Of a DNA stretch of 64,000 bases, positions 40,870 through 52,310 are shown piece by piece (within the stretch, counting starts at the first letter, position 1; each line of letters begins with the position of its first letter). The translations under genes and the position numbers were made by a program. This stretch comes from Microbacterium elymi. Lineage in GTDB: Bacteria; Actinomycetota; Actinomycetes; Actinomycetales; Microbacteriaceae. Where the stretch lies: the NCBI RefSeq assembly GCF_021582895.2, contig NZ_CP091139.2, positions 930,001-994,000 of the forward strand, read 5' to 3'. The notes beneath the pieces were generated by a model. That model saw nothing but the letters and a program-made list of their open reading frames with translations, did not search any database and was not told the origin of the DNA.

Positions 40870-40882
40870 TGATGTCCTCGCT

Positions 40883-41714
40883 CTATCCGATCGGAGTGGG
40901 TTCGATGCCGAACGGCGCGAGCCCTGCCGCGCCGCCGTCGGGTGCGGTGAGCACCCAGATACCGTCATCATGCACGGCCACGCTATGTTCCCAATGGGAG
41001 CCGGCGCTGCCGTCCACGGTCGAGACCGTCCAGCCGTCGTCGCCGACCGATGTCACGGCGCTGCCGGTCACGATCATCGGCTCGATCGCCACGGCCAGGC
41101 CCGGCCGCACCTCGGGGCCGGAGTCGGGCACACGGTAGTTGAAGACCGCCGGCGATTCGTGCATCTTCCGCCCGATGCCGTGCCCGACATAATCGCGGAG
41201 GATGCCGTAGTCATGGCCGGATGCCTCGATGAATGCCTGCACCGCGGCGCCCACCTCGGCCAGGTGCGACGCCGTGGCCAGCGCGGCGATCCCCGCCCAC
41301 AGCGAGCCCTCGGTCACCCGGGACAGCTCGGCGCGGTCGGCGACCAGCTCGGGGCGCGCGGGGTCGGGCACCACGACGGTGATCGCGGAATCGCCGTTCC
41401 ATCCGCGGTACTCGGCTCCGGCATCCACCGAGACGATGTCACCCGGTTCGAGGACGCGGTCGCCGGGGATGCCGTGCACGACCTCGTCGTTCACCGAGAC
41501 GCACACCGTGTGCCGGTAGCCGCGCACCATCTGGAAGTTGGACTGCGCACCCCGCGATGCGATCACGGCGGCGGCCGCAGCATCCAACTGCAGCGTCGTC
41601 GTGCCCGCCACGATCAGCGGACGGACCGCATCCAGCGCGGCGGCGGTGATCAGACCGGGCTCGACCATCGCCCGGCTGCGCGGGCGACTTGTAGATGCCG
41701 CGCCGAAGGCCCAC
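40883..41714 (-). CDS. map: type I methionine aminopeptidase (one apparent indel)
   Basis: About 276 aa. Conserved HTVCVSVNDEVVHGIPGDR, metal ligands in SVDAGAEYRGWNGDSA, GHGIGRKMHESPAVFNY and AIEPMIVTG. GTG start at 41714 (GLRRGIYKSPAQL), one base after the adk stop. Two bases are missing near 41667-41672 (GCGCAGCTGCGGGCG read as GCGCAGCCGGGCG); repair gives SPAQLRAMVEPGLITAA. Removes initiator Met cotranslationally. infA would be next in most relatives but is 13.5 kb away. Confidence 0.94.
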
Positions 41715-41715
41715 G

Positions 41716-42318
41716 TCAGACGGCCGCCGGCCGCGTGATGCCGCGGGCGGTCAGTGCGGCGACGATGCGCTCGGTGATCTCGTCCAGGGTGCCCACGCCG
41801 TCGATCGAGTCGACGATGCCGCGCTCGCGGTACACGTCCAGGATCGGCGCCGTCTCGCTCTCGTAGATCGACAGCCGCTTGGCGATGCCCTCTTCGGTAT
41901 CGTCGGTGCGCCCCTGCGCGGTCGCCCGCAGCGCCAGCCGGGCCATGCTCTCGTCCCGCGGGACGCTCAGCTCGATGACCGCGTCCAGCTGCTCGCCACG
42001 CCCGTTCAGGAACGTGTCGAGGTCGCCGACCTGATGCAGGTTGCGCGGGTAGCCGTCCAGCAGGAAGCCGCGGGCGGCGTCATCCTGCGACAGCCGGTCG
42101 CGCACGATCTGTCCGGTCAGCTCGTCCGAGACCAGGTCGCCCGCGGCGGTGATCGCCTTGACCTGCTCGCCGAGCGGGGTGCCCTCGGCGATGTTCGCCC
42201 GGAAGACGTCGCCGGTCGAGACCGCGGGGATGCGCAGGAGCTCGGCGATCCGAGCGCCCTGCGTTCCCTTGCCCGAACCCTGGGGGCCGACGATCACCAG
42301 GCGTGCAGACGAGGTCAT
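41716..42318 (-). CDS. adk: adenylate kinase
   Basis: 200 aa, short form without zinc lid. P-loop GPQGSGKGTQGARIAEL, STGDVFRANIAEGTPLG, FLLDGYPRNLHQ. ATG at 42318 overlaps the secY stop (ATGA). In the given sequence secY runs on in frame into adk because of an indel in GCGCAGCGCGAG near 42345; this is not a fusion. Confidence 0.95.
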   Translation of the reverse strand: MTSSARLVIVGPQGSGKGTQGARIAELLRIPAVSTGDVFRANIAEGTPLGEQVKAITAAGDLVSDELTGQIVRDRLSQDDAARGFLLDGYPRNLHQVGDLDTFLNGRGEQLDAVIELSVPRDESMARLALRATAQGRTDDTEEGIAKRLSIYESETAPILDVYRERGIVDSIDGVGTLDEITERIVAALTARGITRPAAV

Positions 42319-43637
42319 CGCAGGAGCCCTTCGTAGTGGCGCTCGCCGCTGCGCGTCGATCTGCTTCACGGTCTCGAGTCCCACGCCGACCATGATGAGG
42401 ATCGAGGTGCCGCCGAACGGGAAGTTCTGGTTCGCGTTGACGGTCGCCAAGGCGATCAGCGGTATCAGCGCGACCAGACCCAGGTAGATCGAGCCGGGCA
42501 GGGTGATGCGGGTGAGCACGTAGTCGAGGTACTCGGCGGTCGGTCGCCCGGCACGGATGCCGGGGATGAACCCGCCGTACTTCTTCATGTTGTCCGCGAC
42601 CTCGGTCGGGTTGAACGTGATCGCCACGTAGAAGTAGGTGAACCCGATGGTCAGCAGGAAGTACATCAGCCAGTAGAGCGGGTGATCGCCCTTGACCAGG
42701 TAATTGTTGATCCACACCACCCAGCCGGCCGGGGTCTCGCCCGCCGCGGGCTGGTTGAACTGTGCGATCAGCGCGGGGATGTACAGCAGCGACGACGAGA
42801 AGATCACCGGGATCACACCGGCCATGTTCACCTTGATCGGGATGTACGTGTTCGTCCCGCCGTAGGTGCGTCGGCCGACCATGCGCTTCGCGTATTGGAC
42901 CGGGATGCGCCGCTGCGACTGCTCGACGAACACGATCAGCGCGATGATCACGATGCCGATCAGCAGGACGAGCAGGAACACCTCGAAGCCCTGCGACTGG
43001 CGGATGGCCCACATGGCGGCGGGGAAGGTGGCGGCGATCGAGGTGAAGATCAGGATCGACATGCCGTTGCCGATGCCCTTCTCGGTCACGAGCTCGGCGA
43101 ACCACATGATCAGGCCGGTGCCGGCGGTCATGGTGAGGATCATCAGCAGCTGGGCCCACCAGGCGTCGTTCGTGAGCAGCCTGCCGGCAGGATGCCGCGG
43201 AGGACGAGCCGAACAGCTGACCGCTGCGCGCCACGGTGACCAGCGTGGTCGACTGCAGCAGCGCCAGCGCGATCGTCAGGTAGCGGGTGTACTGGGTGAG
43301 CCGGGTCTGACCGGACTGCCCCTCCTGGTACAGCGTCTCGAAGTGCGGGATGACCACCCGAAGCAGCTGCACGATGATCGTCGCCGTGATGTACGGCATG
43401 ACGCCGAGGGCGAAGATCGACAGCTTGCAGGAGCGCGCCGCCGGAGAACAGGTTCACCATCGACAGCAGGCCCTGGGTGCCGCCGCTGTCGGCGAGACAC
43501 TGCTGCACGTTCCCGAAATCCACGAACGGGGTCGGGATGTGCGCGCCCAGGCGATACAGGACGATGATCGCCAGGGTGAAGCCGATCTTTCGGCGCAGGT
43601 CTGGAGTGCGAAAGACCCGCACGATGGCGCTGAACAA
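42315..43637 (-). CDS. secY: preprotein translocase subunit SecY (three apparent frameshifts)
   Basis: About 440 aa, ten membrane helices of the Sec channel. TTG start at 43637 (FSAIVRVFRTPDLRRKIGFT) with GGAGGAA 5 bases upstream. Breaks: 43423-43428 (CTGCAGCTG read as CTGCAAGCTG; repair GALLQLSIFALGVMPYITA), near 43182 (CGGCAGCTGCTC read as CGGCAGGCTGCTC) and near 42345 (one extra G; repair IDAQRERHYEGLLR then TGA). Cytoplasmic loop RRIPVQYAKRMVGRRTYGG and the plug region are intact. A hairpin at 43739-43768 separates it from rplO. Confidence 0.96.
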
Positions 43638-43738
43638 GTGGATTCCTCCAGAAAGGGTTTCCGGCACACACGGTGCGCACAGACAACCAGGGTATCCCAG
43701 GGCGCCGCTTCAGCGCGCCGCTGGTGTCGCCGGATGCG

Positions 43739-43768
43739 AAACGGGGCCGGAGGTTCCTCCGGCCCCGT
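43739..43768 (-). terminator. hairpin between rplO and secY
   Basis: Perfect stem AACGGGGCCGGAGG/CCTCCGGCCCCGTT directly after the rplO stop. A short TTTC follows on the minus strand, so partial termination or attenuation of ribosomal transcription into secY is plausible. Confidence 0.75.
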
Positions 43769-43777
43769 TCACGAGAC

Positions 43778-44374
43778 TTACTTCGCCGCGGTGCCCACGG
43801 TGCCGCCGGCGGCCACGATCTTCTGCTCGGCAGAGCCCGAGACCTTGTCGACCGCGACGTTCAGCTTGACCGAGATGTCGCCAGCCCCGAGGACCTTGAC
43901 CTTCTCGTTCTTGCGCACCGCACCCTTGGCGACGAGGTCACTGACGGTGACGTCCCCGCCCTTCGGGTACAGCTCGGCGAGCTTGTCCAGGTTCACGACC
44001 TGGTACTCGACGCGGAACGGGTTCTTGAACCCGCGCAGCTTCGGCGTACGCATGTGCAGCGGCAGCTGGCCGCCCTGGAAGCCCGGACGCACCTGGTAGC
44101 GCGCCTTGGTGCCCTTGGTGCCGCGACCGGCGGTCTTGCCCTTCGAGCCCTCACCGCGACCCACACGGGTCTTCGCGGTGTTGGATCCGGGGACCGGACG
44201 CAGGTGGTGCACCTTGAGCACGCCGGGACGGCTGTCCACGACATCCTTCTTGGGCGCCGCCTTCTTCGCGGGCGCGGACTTGGCGGCAGCCGGCTTCGCG
44301 GCGGCCTTGCTGGCAGTGGCCTTCTTGGCGGGGGCCTTGGCCTCCACCTCGACGGCGTCGTTCTTGTCAGCCAT
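43778..44374 (-). CDS. rplO: 50S ribosomal protein L15 with extended N-terminus
   Basis: 198 aa, intact. The L15 core begins at [20 protein letters not shown] and includes [20 protein letters not shown]. About 45 residues of Lys/Ala-rich sequence ([20 protein letters not shown]) precede it, an extension seen in related actinobacteria. The ATG overlaps the rpmD stop. Confidence 0.96.
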   Translation of the reverse strand: MADKNDAVEVEAKAPAKKATASKAAAKPAAAKSAPAKKAAPKKDVVDSRPGVLKVHHLRPVPGSNTAKTRVGRGEGSKGKTAGRGTKGTKARYQVRPGFQGGQLPLHMRTPKLRGFKNPFRVEYQVVNLDKLAELYPKGGDVTVSDLVAKGAVRKNEKVKVLGAGDISVKLNVAVDKVSGSAEQKIVAAGGTVGTAAK

Positions 44375-44559
44375 TAGTCGATCTCCTCAACCTTCACGAG
44401 GTGGGCGACGGTCTTGACGTAACCGCGGGTCTGCGCGTCGTCCTCGCGGACGACCGAGTCGCCGATCCGCTTCAGACCGAGGCTGCGCAGGGTGTCGCGC
44501 TGGTTCTGCTTCTCGCTCACCTTGGACTTGATCTGCGTGACCTTCAGACGGGAAGCCAT
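44374..44559 (-). CDS. rpmD: 50S ribosomal protein L30
   Basis: 61 aa, intact: [34 protein letters not shown], and the ending [14 protein letters not shown]. Coupled to rpsE (TGATG) and rplO by overlaps. Confidence 0.97.
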   Translation of the reverse strand: MASRLKVTQIKSKVSEKQNQRDTLRSLGLKRIGDSVVREDDAQTRGYVKTVAHLVKVEEID

Positions 44560-45275
44560 CAGGCACCTACCTTCTGCTCACGTGCAGCGAGCGGCATCCG
44601 CCGCCTCGGCACGGATGAGACGGGCCGGCGCGACCTGGTCGAAGTCCAGGCCACGACGTGCGGCCACCGCACGCGGCTCCTCGAGGCTCTTCAGCGCCGC
44701 GACCGTCGCGTGCACGATGTTGATCGTGTTCGACGAGCCGAGCGACTTGGACAGCACATCGTGGATGCCGGCGCACTCCAGAACCGCACGCACCGGGCCA
44801 CCGGCGATCACACCGGTACCGGCGGCGGCCGGGCGCAGCGCACCACGCCGGCGGCGGCCTCACCCTGCACCGGGTGCGGGATCGTCTTGTTCACGCGCGG
44901 CACCCGGAAGAAGTTGCGCTTGGCCTCTTCGACGCCCTTCGAGATCGCCAGGGGCACCTCGCGGGCCTTTCCGTAGCCGACGCCCACGACGCCGTTGCCG
45001 TCGCCCACGACCACGAGGGCCGTGAAGCTGAACCGGCGACCGCCCTTGACGACCTTCGACACACGGTTGATGGTCACCACGCGCTCGAGGAACTGGCTGT
45101 CGCTGCGGTCGCGCGAGTTGCGCGCACCGCGGTCGCGGCCGCCGCGCTCGCGGCCACCGCGACGAGGCTCGCGCTCGGTCGTCGGTGTGTCGGCCGCAGC
45201 CGCGGTGGTGGCCTCGGCGTTCTGCTCGCCAGCTGCCTGCTCGGCGGTCACTTCGGTCTCCTTGTTGTCACTCAC
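44559..45275 (-). CDS. rpsE: 30S ribosomal protein S5 (two apparent indels)
   Basis: About 238 aa repaired. Long acidic/RG-rich N-terminal tail ([20 protein letters not shown]), then [41 protein letters not shown] and [19 protein letters not shown]. Near 44833 two extra bases in GTGGTGCTGCGC break the frame (repair [17 protein letters not shown]); near 44590 one extra base in GCCGCTGCTGCA hides the ending AREQKVGA and a stop that overlaps the rpmD ATG. Confidence 0.95.
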
Positions 45276-45631
45276 AGGTTGAGCCCTCCTTCGCGGGCGC
45301 CCTCGGCGATGGCGGCGACCCGACCGGCGTAGCGGTTGCCACCCCGGTCGAACACGGCCTCCTCGACGCCGGCGGACTTCGCGCGCTCGGCGACGAGCTC
45401 GCCCACCTTGCGGGCCTTGGCGGTCTTGTCACCGTCGAGCGAGCGCAGGTCCACCTCGAGGGTCGACGCGCTGGCCACGGTGTGACCCTTGCTGTCGTCG
45501 ACGAGCTGCACGAACACGTGGCGCGACGAACGGCTGACGACCAGACGGGGACGCTCGGCCGTGCCGACGATCTTCTTGCGAAGACGGGCGTGGCGACGCG
45601 CGCGGGCGTCTGACTTCGACTTCACAGCCAT
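45272..45631 (-). CDS. rplR: 50S ribosomal protein L18
   Basis: 119 aa, intact: [64 protein letters not shown]. Binds 5S rRNA. Overlaps rpsE by 4 bases. Confidence 0.98.
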   Translation of the reverse strand: MAVKSKSDARARRHARLRKKIVGTAERPRLVVSRSSRHVFVQLVDDSKGHTVASASTLEVDLRSLDGDKTAKARKVGELVAERAKSAGVEEAVFDRGGNRYAGRVAAIAEGAREGGLNL

Positions 45632-45633
45632 GC

Positions 45634-46170
45634 TTACTTACCAGCCTTTCCGGCCTTGCGCCGCACGATCTCGCCGGCGTAGCGCACACCCTTGCCCTTG
45701 TACGGCTCGGGCTTGCGGATCTTGCGGATGTTCGCAGCCGCCTCGCCGACGGCCTGCTTGTCGATGCCGCTCACGGTGAGCTTGTTGTTGCCCTCGACCG
45801 TGAGCGTGATGCCCGTCGGCGGCTCGATGACGACCGGGTGCGAGAAGCCGAGCGCGAACTCGACGGCCGCGCCCTTCTGCTGTACGCGGTAGCCCGTGCC
45901 GACGACCTCGAGGCCCTTGGTGTAGCCCTGGGTGACACCGACGATGTTGTTGTTGATGAGGGTGCGGGTCAGGCCGTGCAGCGAGCGCGACTCGCGCTCG
46001 TCGTCGGGACGGGAGACCAGAACCTGGCCCTCCTCGACCTTGACCTCGATGGGGCTGGCCACGGTGAGCGACAGCTCGCCCTTGGGGCCCTTGACCTGCA
46101 CCGCCTGTCCGGCGACCTCGACGGTCACTCCGGCAGGGATGTCAATGGGAAGACGTCCGATTCGCGACAT
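45634..46170 (-). CDS. rplF: 50S ribosomal protein L6
   Basis: 178 aa, intact: [52 protein letters not shown], ending [20 protein letters not shown]. 2 bases from rplR. Confidence 0.98.
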   Translation of the reverse strand: MSRIGRLPIDIPAGVTVEVAGQAVQVKGPKGELSLTVASPIEVKVEEGQVLVSRPDDERESRSLHGLTRTLINNNIVGVTQGYTKGLEVVGTGYRVQQKGAAVEFALGFSHPVVIEPPTGITLTVEGNNKLTVSGIDKQAVGEAAANIRKIRKPEPYKGKGVRYAGEIVRRKAGKAGK

Positions 46171-46176
46171 CGTCGA

Positions 46177-46575
46177 TCACCACACGTAGGCGAGGACTTC
46201 CCCACCCACGCCCTTCTGCTCAGCCTGGCGGTCCGTGAGGAGCCCAGAGGAGGTGGACAGGATGGCAACGCCGAGCCCGCCGAGAACGGTGGGCAGCTCG
46301 GTCGAGCGTGCGTACACGCGCAGGCCGGGCTTGGAGACGCGCTTGATGCCGGCGATCGACCGCTCGCGGTTCGGGCCGTACTTCAGGGTCAGGGTCAGGG
46401 TCTGGCCGACGCGCGCGTCCGCCACCGCCCAGTCGGCGATGTACCCCTCCCGCTTGAGGATCTCGGCGATGTTCGTCTTCAGCTTGGAGCTGGGCAGCGA
46501 AACGTCGTCGTGGTGCGCCGAATTCGCGTTGCGCAGACGGGTCAGCATGTCAGCGACCGGGTCTGTCATGGTCAT
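46177..46575 (-). CDS. rpsH: 30S ribosomal protein S8
   Basis: 132 aa, intact: [64 protein letters not shown]. In other bacteria S8 represses the spc operon by binding the rplE leader region of the mRNA. rpsN, which lies between rplE and rpsH in many bacteria, is not found in the 85-base gap. Confidence 0.98.
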   Translation of the reverse strand: MTMTDPVADMLTRLRNANSAHHDDVSLPSSKLKTNIAEILKREGYIADWAVADARVGQTLTLTLKYGPNRERSIAGIKRVSKPGLRVYARSTELPTVLGGLGVAILSTSSGLLTDRQAEQKGVGGEVLAYVW

Positions 46576-46660
46576 GAGGTGATGTTTCCTTTGTTCACCA
46601 GGTTTCGGCCGTCGTTACACGACGGACGACCTGTGGTGGTGATGATGTTCAGTTGTGGGC

Positions 46661-47250
46661 TCAGGCCTGCGCGTCGGCCGCGCGGAACGGGAAGCCCAGG
46701 AACCGCAGCAGCGCCCGGCCCTCGGCATCCGTGGTCGCCGTGGTCACGACGGTGATGTCGAACCCGCGGACGCGGTCGATGCGGTCCTGATCGATCTCGT
46801 GGAACACGGACTGCTCCTCGAGGCCGAAGGTGTAGTTGCCGTGGCCGTCGAACTGCTTGTCCGACAGCCCGCGGAAGTCGCGGATGCGGGCAGCGCGAGG
46901 CTGATCAGGCGGTCCACGAACTCCCAGGCGCGGTCGCCGCGCAGCGTGACGTGCGCGCCAATCGGCTGGCCCTCGCGGAGCTTGAACTGGGCGATCGACT
47001 TGCGCGCCTTGGTCACGACCGGCTTCTGCCCGGTGATCTTGGTGAGGTCGTCGACCGCACCATCGATCACCTTGCTGTCGCGAGCGGCCTCGCCGACACC
47101 AGTGTTGACCACGACCTTCACCAGGCCCGGGATCTGCATGACGTTCTCGTAGCCGAACTCGTCCTGCATCTTCTGCTGGATCTCGTCCCGGTACTTCTGC
47201 TTCAGGCGGGGCTGGATCTTGCCAGCCGCCGCGGCAGTGGTGGTGCTCAT
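46661..47250 (-). CDS. rplE: 50S ribosomal protein L5 (one apparent frameshift)
   Basis: About 196 aa repaired: [60 protein letters not shown]. One base lost near 46890 (GCGCTGCCGCGC read as GCGCTGCCCGC); repair gives [20 protein letters not shown]. Ends [10 protein letters not shown]. 5S rRNA-binding. ATG overlaps the rplX stop (TGATG). Confidence 0.96.
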
Positions 47251-47591
47251 CAGAGGTCCTTACCTGACTTCTTCGCGTAGCGCACGCGGACGGTGCGCTT
47301 CTCGCCGTCCTTGATCTGCTCCTCGACCCGACGGCCGACACGGGTCGGCTTCTTGGTCGAGGGGTCGACGACGGCGACGTTGGAGATGTGGATCGGGGCT
47401 TCCATCGTCTCGATGCCGCCCGTCTTCGTCCCGCGCTGGGTCTGGCCCACGCGGCTGTGCTTGGTGACGTAGTTCACGCCCTCCACCAGCACGCGGTTCT
47501 GCTCGGGGATGACCTGGAGGACCTTCCCCTGCTTGCCGCGATCGCTGCCGGTGAGGACCTGCACCAGGTCGTCCTTCTTGATGTTCGGCAT
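47250..47591 (-). CDS. rplX: 50S ribosomal protein L24
   Basis: 113 aa, intact: [39 protein letters not shown] (KOW motif), [20 protein letters not shown]. Confidence 0.98.
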   Translation of the reverse strand: MPNIKKDDLVQVLTGSDRGKQGKVLQVIPEQNRVLVEGVNYVTKHSRVGQTQRGTKTGGIETMEAPIHISNVAVVDPSTKKPTRVGRRVEEQIKDGEKRTVRVRYAKKSGKDL

Positions 47592-47593
47592 GA

Positions 47594-47962
47594 TCAGATG
47601 ACCTCCGGTGCCAGCGAGACGATCTTCATGAACTTCTTGTCGCGAAGCTCACGGCCGACCGGTCCGAAGATGCGGGTGCCGCGGGGCTCCCCGTCGTTCT
47701 TCAGGATCACGGCGGCGTTCTCGTCGAACTTGATGTACGAGCCGTCGGCGCGACGGGTCTCCTTGACGGTGCGCACCACCACGGCCTTGACGACATCGCC
47801 CTTCTTGACGTTTCCGCCGGGGATGGCATCCTTCACGGTGGCGACGATGACGTCGCCCACACCCGCGTAGCGGCGGTTGGAGCCGCCGAGCACGCGAATC
47901 GTGAGCAACTCCTTGGCGCCGGTGTTGTCGGCGACCTTCAGTCGCGATTCGTTCTGAATCAT
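47594..47962 (-). CDS. rplN: 50S ribosomal protein L14
   Basis: 122 aa, intact: [40 protein letters not shown], ending [11 protein letters not shown]. Confidence 0.98.
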   Translation of the reverse strand: MIQNESRLKVADNTGAKELLTIRVLGGSNRRYAGVGDVIVATVKDAIPGGNVKKGDVVKAVVVRTVKETRRADGSYIKFDENAAVILKNDGEPRGTRIFGPVGRELRDKKFMKIVSLAPEVI

Positions 47963-48298
47963 TTACTTGGCCTTCTCGAGGATCTCGACCAGCCGCCAGC
48001 GCTTGGTGGCGCTCAGGGGCCGGGTCTCGTGGATGACAACGAGGTCGCCGATGCCGGCGGTGTTGTTCTCGTCATGCGCCTTGACCTTGCTGGTCACGCG
48101 GATGATCTTGCCGTAGAGCGGGTGCTTGCGGCGGTCCTCGACCTCGACGACGATCGTCTTGTTCATCTTGTCCGAGACGACGTAGCCGCGCAGAACCTTG
48201 CGGTACCCACGGGCGGCCGTGTCGCGGACGTCGTGCTCGGCGTGCTCGTGGCCGGTGGTCTCGACGACCTCGGCCGCTGCCTTCTTAGCGGTGGCCAT
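47963..48298 (-). CDS. rpsQ: 30S ribosomal protein S17
   Basis: 111 aa. ATG 48298 ([20 protein letters not shown]) overlaps the rpmC stop. The first ~30 residues are an Ala/His/Glu-rich extension; the core is [60 protein letters not shown]. Confidence 0.97.
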   Translation of the reverse strand: MATAKKAAAEVVETTGHEHAEHDVRDTAARGYRKVLRGYVVSDKMNKTIVVEVEDRRKHPLYGKIIRVTSKVKAHDENNTAGIGDLVVIHETRPLSATKRWRLVEILEKAK

Positions 48299-48613
48299 CA
48301 CTCAGCCTCTTCCTTCACTGCGTCGTCGGCGGAGGCATCCGCCTTCTTCGCCTTGCTCTTTTTCGCCTTGGCCGTCTCGACCGGCGCGGGGGTGGCACGG
48401 ATGCCGAGCTCCCGCTCCCGGATCACGGTGTACAGCCGCGCGATGTCGCGCTTGACCGCACGGATGCGGCCGTGGCTCTCCAGCCTGCCCGGTGGCCGAC
48501 TGGAAGCGCAGGTTGAACAGCTCTTCCTTGGCCTTGCGCAGCTCTTCGAGCAGGCGCTGGTCTTCGAACGTGTCGAGCTGGGTCGTGGCCAGCTCCTTGG
48601 TGCCGATCGCCAT
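48298..48613 (-). CDS. rpmC: 50S ribosomal protein L29 (one apparent frameshift)
   Basis: About 104 aa repaired. [43 protein letters not shown]; one extra base near 48485 (GGGCAGCTG read as GGGCAGGCTG) breaks the frame, repaired to [21 protein letters not shown] ~30-residue Lys/Ala/Asp tail ([17 protein letters not shown]) extends it beyond the usual 65-75 aa. Overlaps both neighbours. Confidence 0.94.
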
Positions 48614-49032
48614 TACGCGTCGCCCTCCTCGCGCTTGATGATGCGTGCCTTCAGGGGCAGCTTGTGGATGGCACGGGTCAGGGCCTCGCGAGCGAGCTGC
48701 TCGTCGACGCCGGCGACCTCGAAGAGGACGCGACCCGGCTTGACGTTCGCGACCCACCACTCGGGCGAGCCCTTGCCGGAACCCATGCGGGTCTCAGCGG
48801 GCTTCTTGGTCAGCGGACGGTCGGGGTAGATGTTGATCCACACCTTGCCACCGCGCTTGATGTGACGGGTCATCGCGATACGAGCGGACTCGATCTGACG
48901 GTTCGTCACATACGCGGGGGTCAGCGCCTGGATGCCGTACTCGCCGAAGGAGACCTTCGTGCCGCCGGTGGCCTGGCCGCTGCGACCCGGGTGGTGCTGC
49001 TTGCGGAACTTCACTTTGCGGGGGATAAGCAT
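48613..49032 (-). CDS. rplP: 50S ribosomal protein L16
   Basis: 139 aa, intact: [60 protein letters not shown]. Confidence 0.98.
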   Translation of the reverse strand: MLIPRKVKFRKQHHPGRSGQATGGTKVSFGEYGIQALTPAYVTNRQIESARIAMTRHIKRGGKVWINIYPDRPLTKKPAETRMGSGKGSPEWWVANVKPGRVLFEVAGVDEQLAREALTRAIHKLPLKARIIKREEGDA

Positions 49033-49775
49033 TACGCCGGTGCTCCTTCTGCGACGGGCGCCTCGCTGCGCGGGCCCCGACGGGGACGGTCGCCACGGAC
49101 AGGCTTCTGGTTGGCCTGCTCGCGCGCGAGCTCCTTGTTGGTGAGGTCGCCCTTGTAGATCCAGACCTTCACGCCGATGCGGCCGAAGGTGGTGCGAGCC
49201 TCGTAGAAGCCGTAGTCGATGTTCGCGCGCAGCGTGTGCAGGGGCACACGACCCTCGCGGTAGAACTCGGACCGGCTCATCTCGGCGCCGCCGAGGCGGC
49301 CCGAGACCTGGATGCGGACACCCTTGGCACCGGCGCGCTGCGCGCCCTGCAGGCCCTTGCGCATCGCGCGGCGGAAGGCCACGCGGGCGCTGAGCTGCTC
49401 GGCGACGCCCTGTGCGACCAGCTGAGCGTCGGCCTCGGGGTTCTTCACCTCGAGGATGTTCAGCTGGATCTGCTTGCCGGTGAGCTTCTCCAGCTCACCG
49501 CGGATGCGCTCGGCCTCCGCACCGCGACGACCGATCACGATGCCCGGACGGGCGGTGTGGATGTCGACACGGACGCGATCGCGGGTGCGCTCGATCTCGA
49601 TGTTGCTCACGCCCGCGCGGTCGAGGTTCGACTGCAGGAGCTTGCGGATCTTGATGTCCTCGGCAAGGTAGTCGGCGTAGCGCTGACCCGGCTTCGTCGA
49701 GTCGGAGAACCACCGCGACACGTGGTCGGTGGTGATGCCGAGGCGGAAGCCGTACGGGTTGACCTTCTGTCCCAT
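49032..49775 (-). CDS. rpsC: 30S ribosomal protein S3
   Basis: 247 aa. [22 protein letters not shown]-domain segment [40 protein letters not shown], and a basic tail. ATG 49775 overlaps the true rplV stop (TAATG). As given, rplV reads through into rpsC in frame because of one extra base near 49795; this is an artefact. Confidence 0.97.
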   Translation of the reverse strand: MGQKVNPYGFRLGITTDHVSRWFSDSTKPGQRYADYLAEDIKIRKLLQSNLDRAGVSNIEIERTRDRVRVDIHTARPGIVIGRRGAEAERIRGELEKLTGKQIQLNILEVKNPEADAQLVAQGVAEQLSARVAFRRAMRKGLQGAQRAGAKGVRIQVSGRLGGAEMSRSEFYREGRVPLHTLRANIDYGFYEARTTFGRIGVKVWIYKGDLTNKELAREQANQKPVRGDRPRRGPRSEAPVAEGAPA

Positions 49776-50168
49776 TACTTGCTCGCCTTCTTCGTTGCCT
49801 GCGCCGGCCTCGGCGACCTCGGGGGTCGCCAGCACGACGGTGATGTGGCTGCTGCGCTTCTTGATCTGGAACGCGCGGCCCTGCGCACGAGGCTGGAAGC
49901 GCTTGAGCGTCGTCCCCTCGTCCACGTAGGCGTTCTTCACGTACAGATCCTGCTCGTCCAGGAACTCGTTCTCCTGGTCGGCCTTCACGCGGGCGTTCGC
50001 GACTGCGGACTGCACGAGCTTGTAGATCGGCTCGCTGGCGCTCTGCTGCGCGAACTTCAGGATGGCAAGGGCCTCTTCGGCCTGCTTGCCCTTGATGAGT
50101 GCGACGACGCGACGAGCCTTCTGAGGGGTCACGCGGATGTGTCGCACGCGTGCGATGGACTCCACCAT
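49775..50168 (-). CDS. rplV: 50S ribosomal protein L22 (one apparent frameshift at the end)
   Basis: About 130 aa repaired: [40 protein letters not shown], and the tunnel loop [16 protein letters not shown]. Near 49795 GGCGCAGCAACG is written GGCGCAGGCAACG; removing one G gives the normal ending AATKKASK and a TAA overlapping the rpsC start. Confidence 0.96.
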
Positions 50169-50190
50169 TTCTTCTCCTCTGCGCCGCGCC

Positions 50191-50472
50191 TCAGCGACGG
50201 CGGCCCTTCTTGTCGTCCTTCTCGTGGCCGCGGAAGGTGCGGGTGGGCGCGAACTCGCCCAGCTTGTGTCCGACCATGCTCTCGCTGACGAACACGGGGA
50301 TGTGCTTGCGTCCGTCGTGCACGGCGATCGTGTGGCCGAGCATGGCCGGCACGATCATCGAGCGGCGCGACCAGGTCTTGATGACGTTCTTCGTGCCGGC
50401 TTCGTTCTGGACGGAGACCTTGCGAAGCAGGTGCTCGTCGACGAAGGGGCCCTTCTTGAGACTGCGTGGCAT
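50191..50472 (-). CDS. rpsS: 30S ribosomal protein S19
   Basis: 93 aa, intact: [60 protein letters not shown]. Confidence 0.98.
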   Translation of the reverse strand: MPRSLKKGPFVDEHLLRKVSVQNEAGTKNVIKTWSRRSMIVPAMLGHTIAVHDGRKHIPVFVSESMVGHKLGEFAPTRTFRGHEKDDKKGRRR

Positions 50473-50485
50473 CTTCTGTTCCTAC

Positions 50486-51325
<840 letters not shown>

Positions 51326-51351
51326 AGTTCTCTAGTCCTCTGTCCCGACCG

Positions 51352-51651
51352 TCAGCCGACTGCCGTGAAGATGTCGATGGTGCCCGACTTCAGCGTCACG
51401 ATGGCGCGCTTGGTGTCCTTGCGCTTGCCGGTGCCGAAGCGGGTGCGGCGCGCCTTGCCGACGCGGTTGAGCGTGTTCACCGACGCGACCTTCACGCCGA
51501 AGATCTTCTCGATGGCGAGCTTGATCTCGGTCTTGTTCGCGCGGGAGTCCACGTAGAACGTGTACTTGCCCTCGTCGATCAGCCCGTAGCTCTTCTCGGA
51601 GACGACCGGCTTCAGGATGATGTCGCGCGGGTCCTTGTTCACGGCGGTCAT
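51352..51651 (-). CDS. rplW: 50S ribosomal protein L23
   Basis: 99 aa, intact: [60 protein letters not shown]. Forms part of the exit-tunnel docking site. ATG overlaps the rplD stop. Confidence 0.98.
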   Translation of the reverse strand: MTAVNKDPRDIILKPVVSEKSYGLIDEGKYTFYVDSRANKTEIKLAIEKIFGVKVASVNTLNRVGKARRTRFGTGKRKDTKRAIVTLKSGTIDIFTAVG

Positions 51652-52306
51652 GCCGAGACCTCCTCGGTGGTGGCGGTCTTGGACGCCACGAAGGCGTCGA
51701 AGGCTGCCTTGGTGAAGACGATGTCGTCCGAGACGACCACGTCGTAGGCGTTCAGCTGATCGAAGCTGAGCACGTGCACGTACTCGAGGTTGCGCACGCT
51801 CTTGCGGGTGATCTCGTCGTCGCGCTCGATGACCACGAGGACGTTCTTCGTGGCGCGGAACGCGTCCAGGGCGGCCACGGCCGTCTTGGTCGACGGGGCG
51901 CCGCCGATGCCGAACGAGTCCACCACGTGGAGCCGCTCGCCGCGGGCGCGGTCGCTGAGCACGCCCAGCAGGGCGGCCGCGATCATCTTCTTGGGCGTGC
52001 GCTTGCGCGTAGTCGCGCGGCTTCGGCCCGTGCACGATGCCACCGCCGGTCATCTGCGGTGCGCGGATCGAGCCCTGACGGGCGTTGCCCGTGCCCTTCT
52101 GCTTGAAGGGCTTGCGGCCCGAGCCCGAGACCTCGCCGCGACGCTTGGTCGAGTGCGTGCCCTGGCGCGCGGCCGCGAGCTTGCGCGACGACGACCTGGT
52201 GGATCAGCGGGATGTTGGTGTTGACGTCGAACAGGGCGGCGGGCAGCTCGACCGAGCCGGCCTTCTTGCCGTCTGCCTTGCGGACGTCGAGGGTCTTCTC
52301 AGCCAT
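51648..52306 (-). CDS. rplD: 50S ribosomal protein L4 (two apparent frameshifts)
   Basis: About 219 aa repaired. [100 protein letters not shown]. Breaks at 52179-52184 (GCGCAGCTC read as GCGCAAGCTC) and 52001-52006 (GCGCAGCGC read as GCGCAAGCGC). Two identical errors in one essential gene are strong support for the artefact reading. Confidence 0.96.
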
Positions 52307-52310
52307 GGCC

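Noticed and set aside
41716..43143. SecY-adenylate kinase fusion protein
   Set aside because: One extra base near 42345 removes the secY stop; the repaired stop overlaps the adk ATG in the usual way.
49032..50168. In-frame fusion of L22 and S3
   Set aside because: Removing one G near 49795 restores the usual L22 ending and a TAA overlapping the S3 start; the indel is in the error-prone GCAGC motif.
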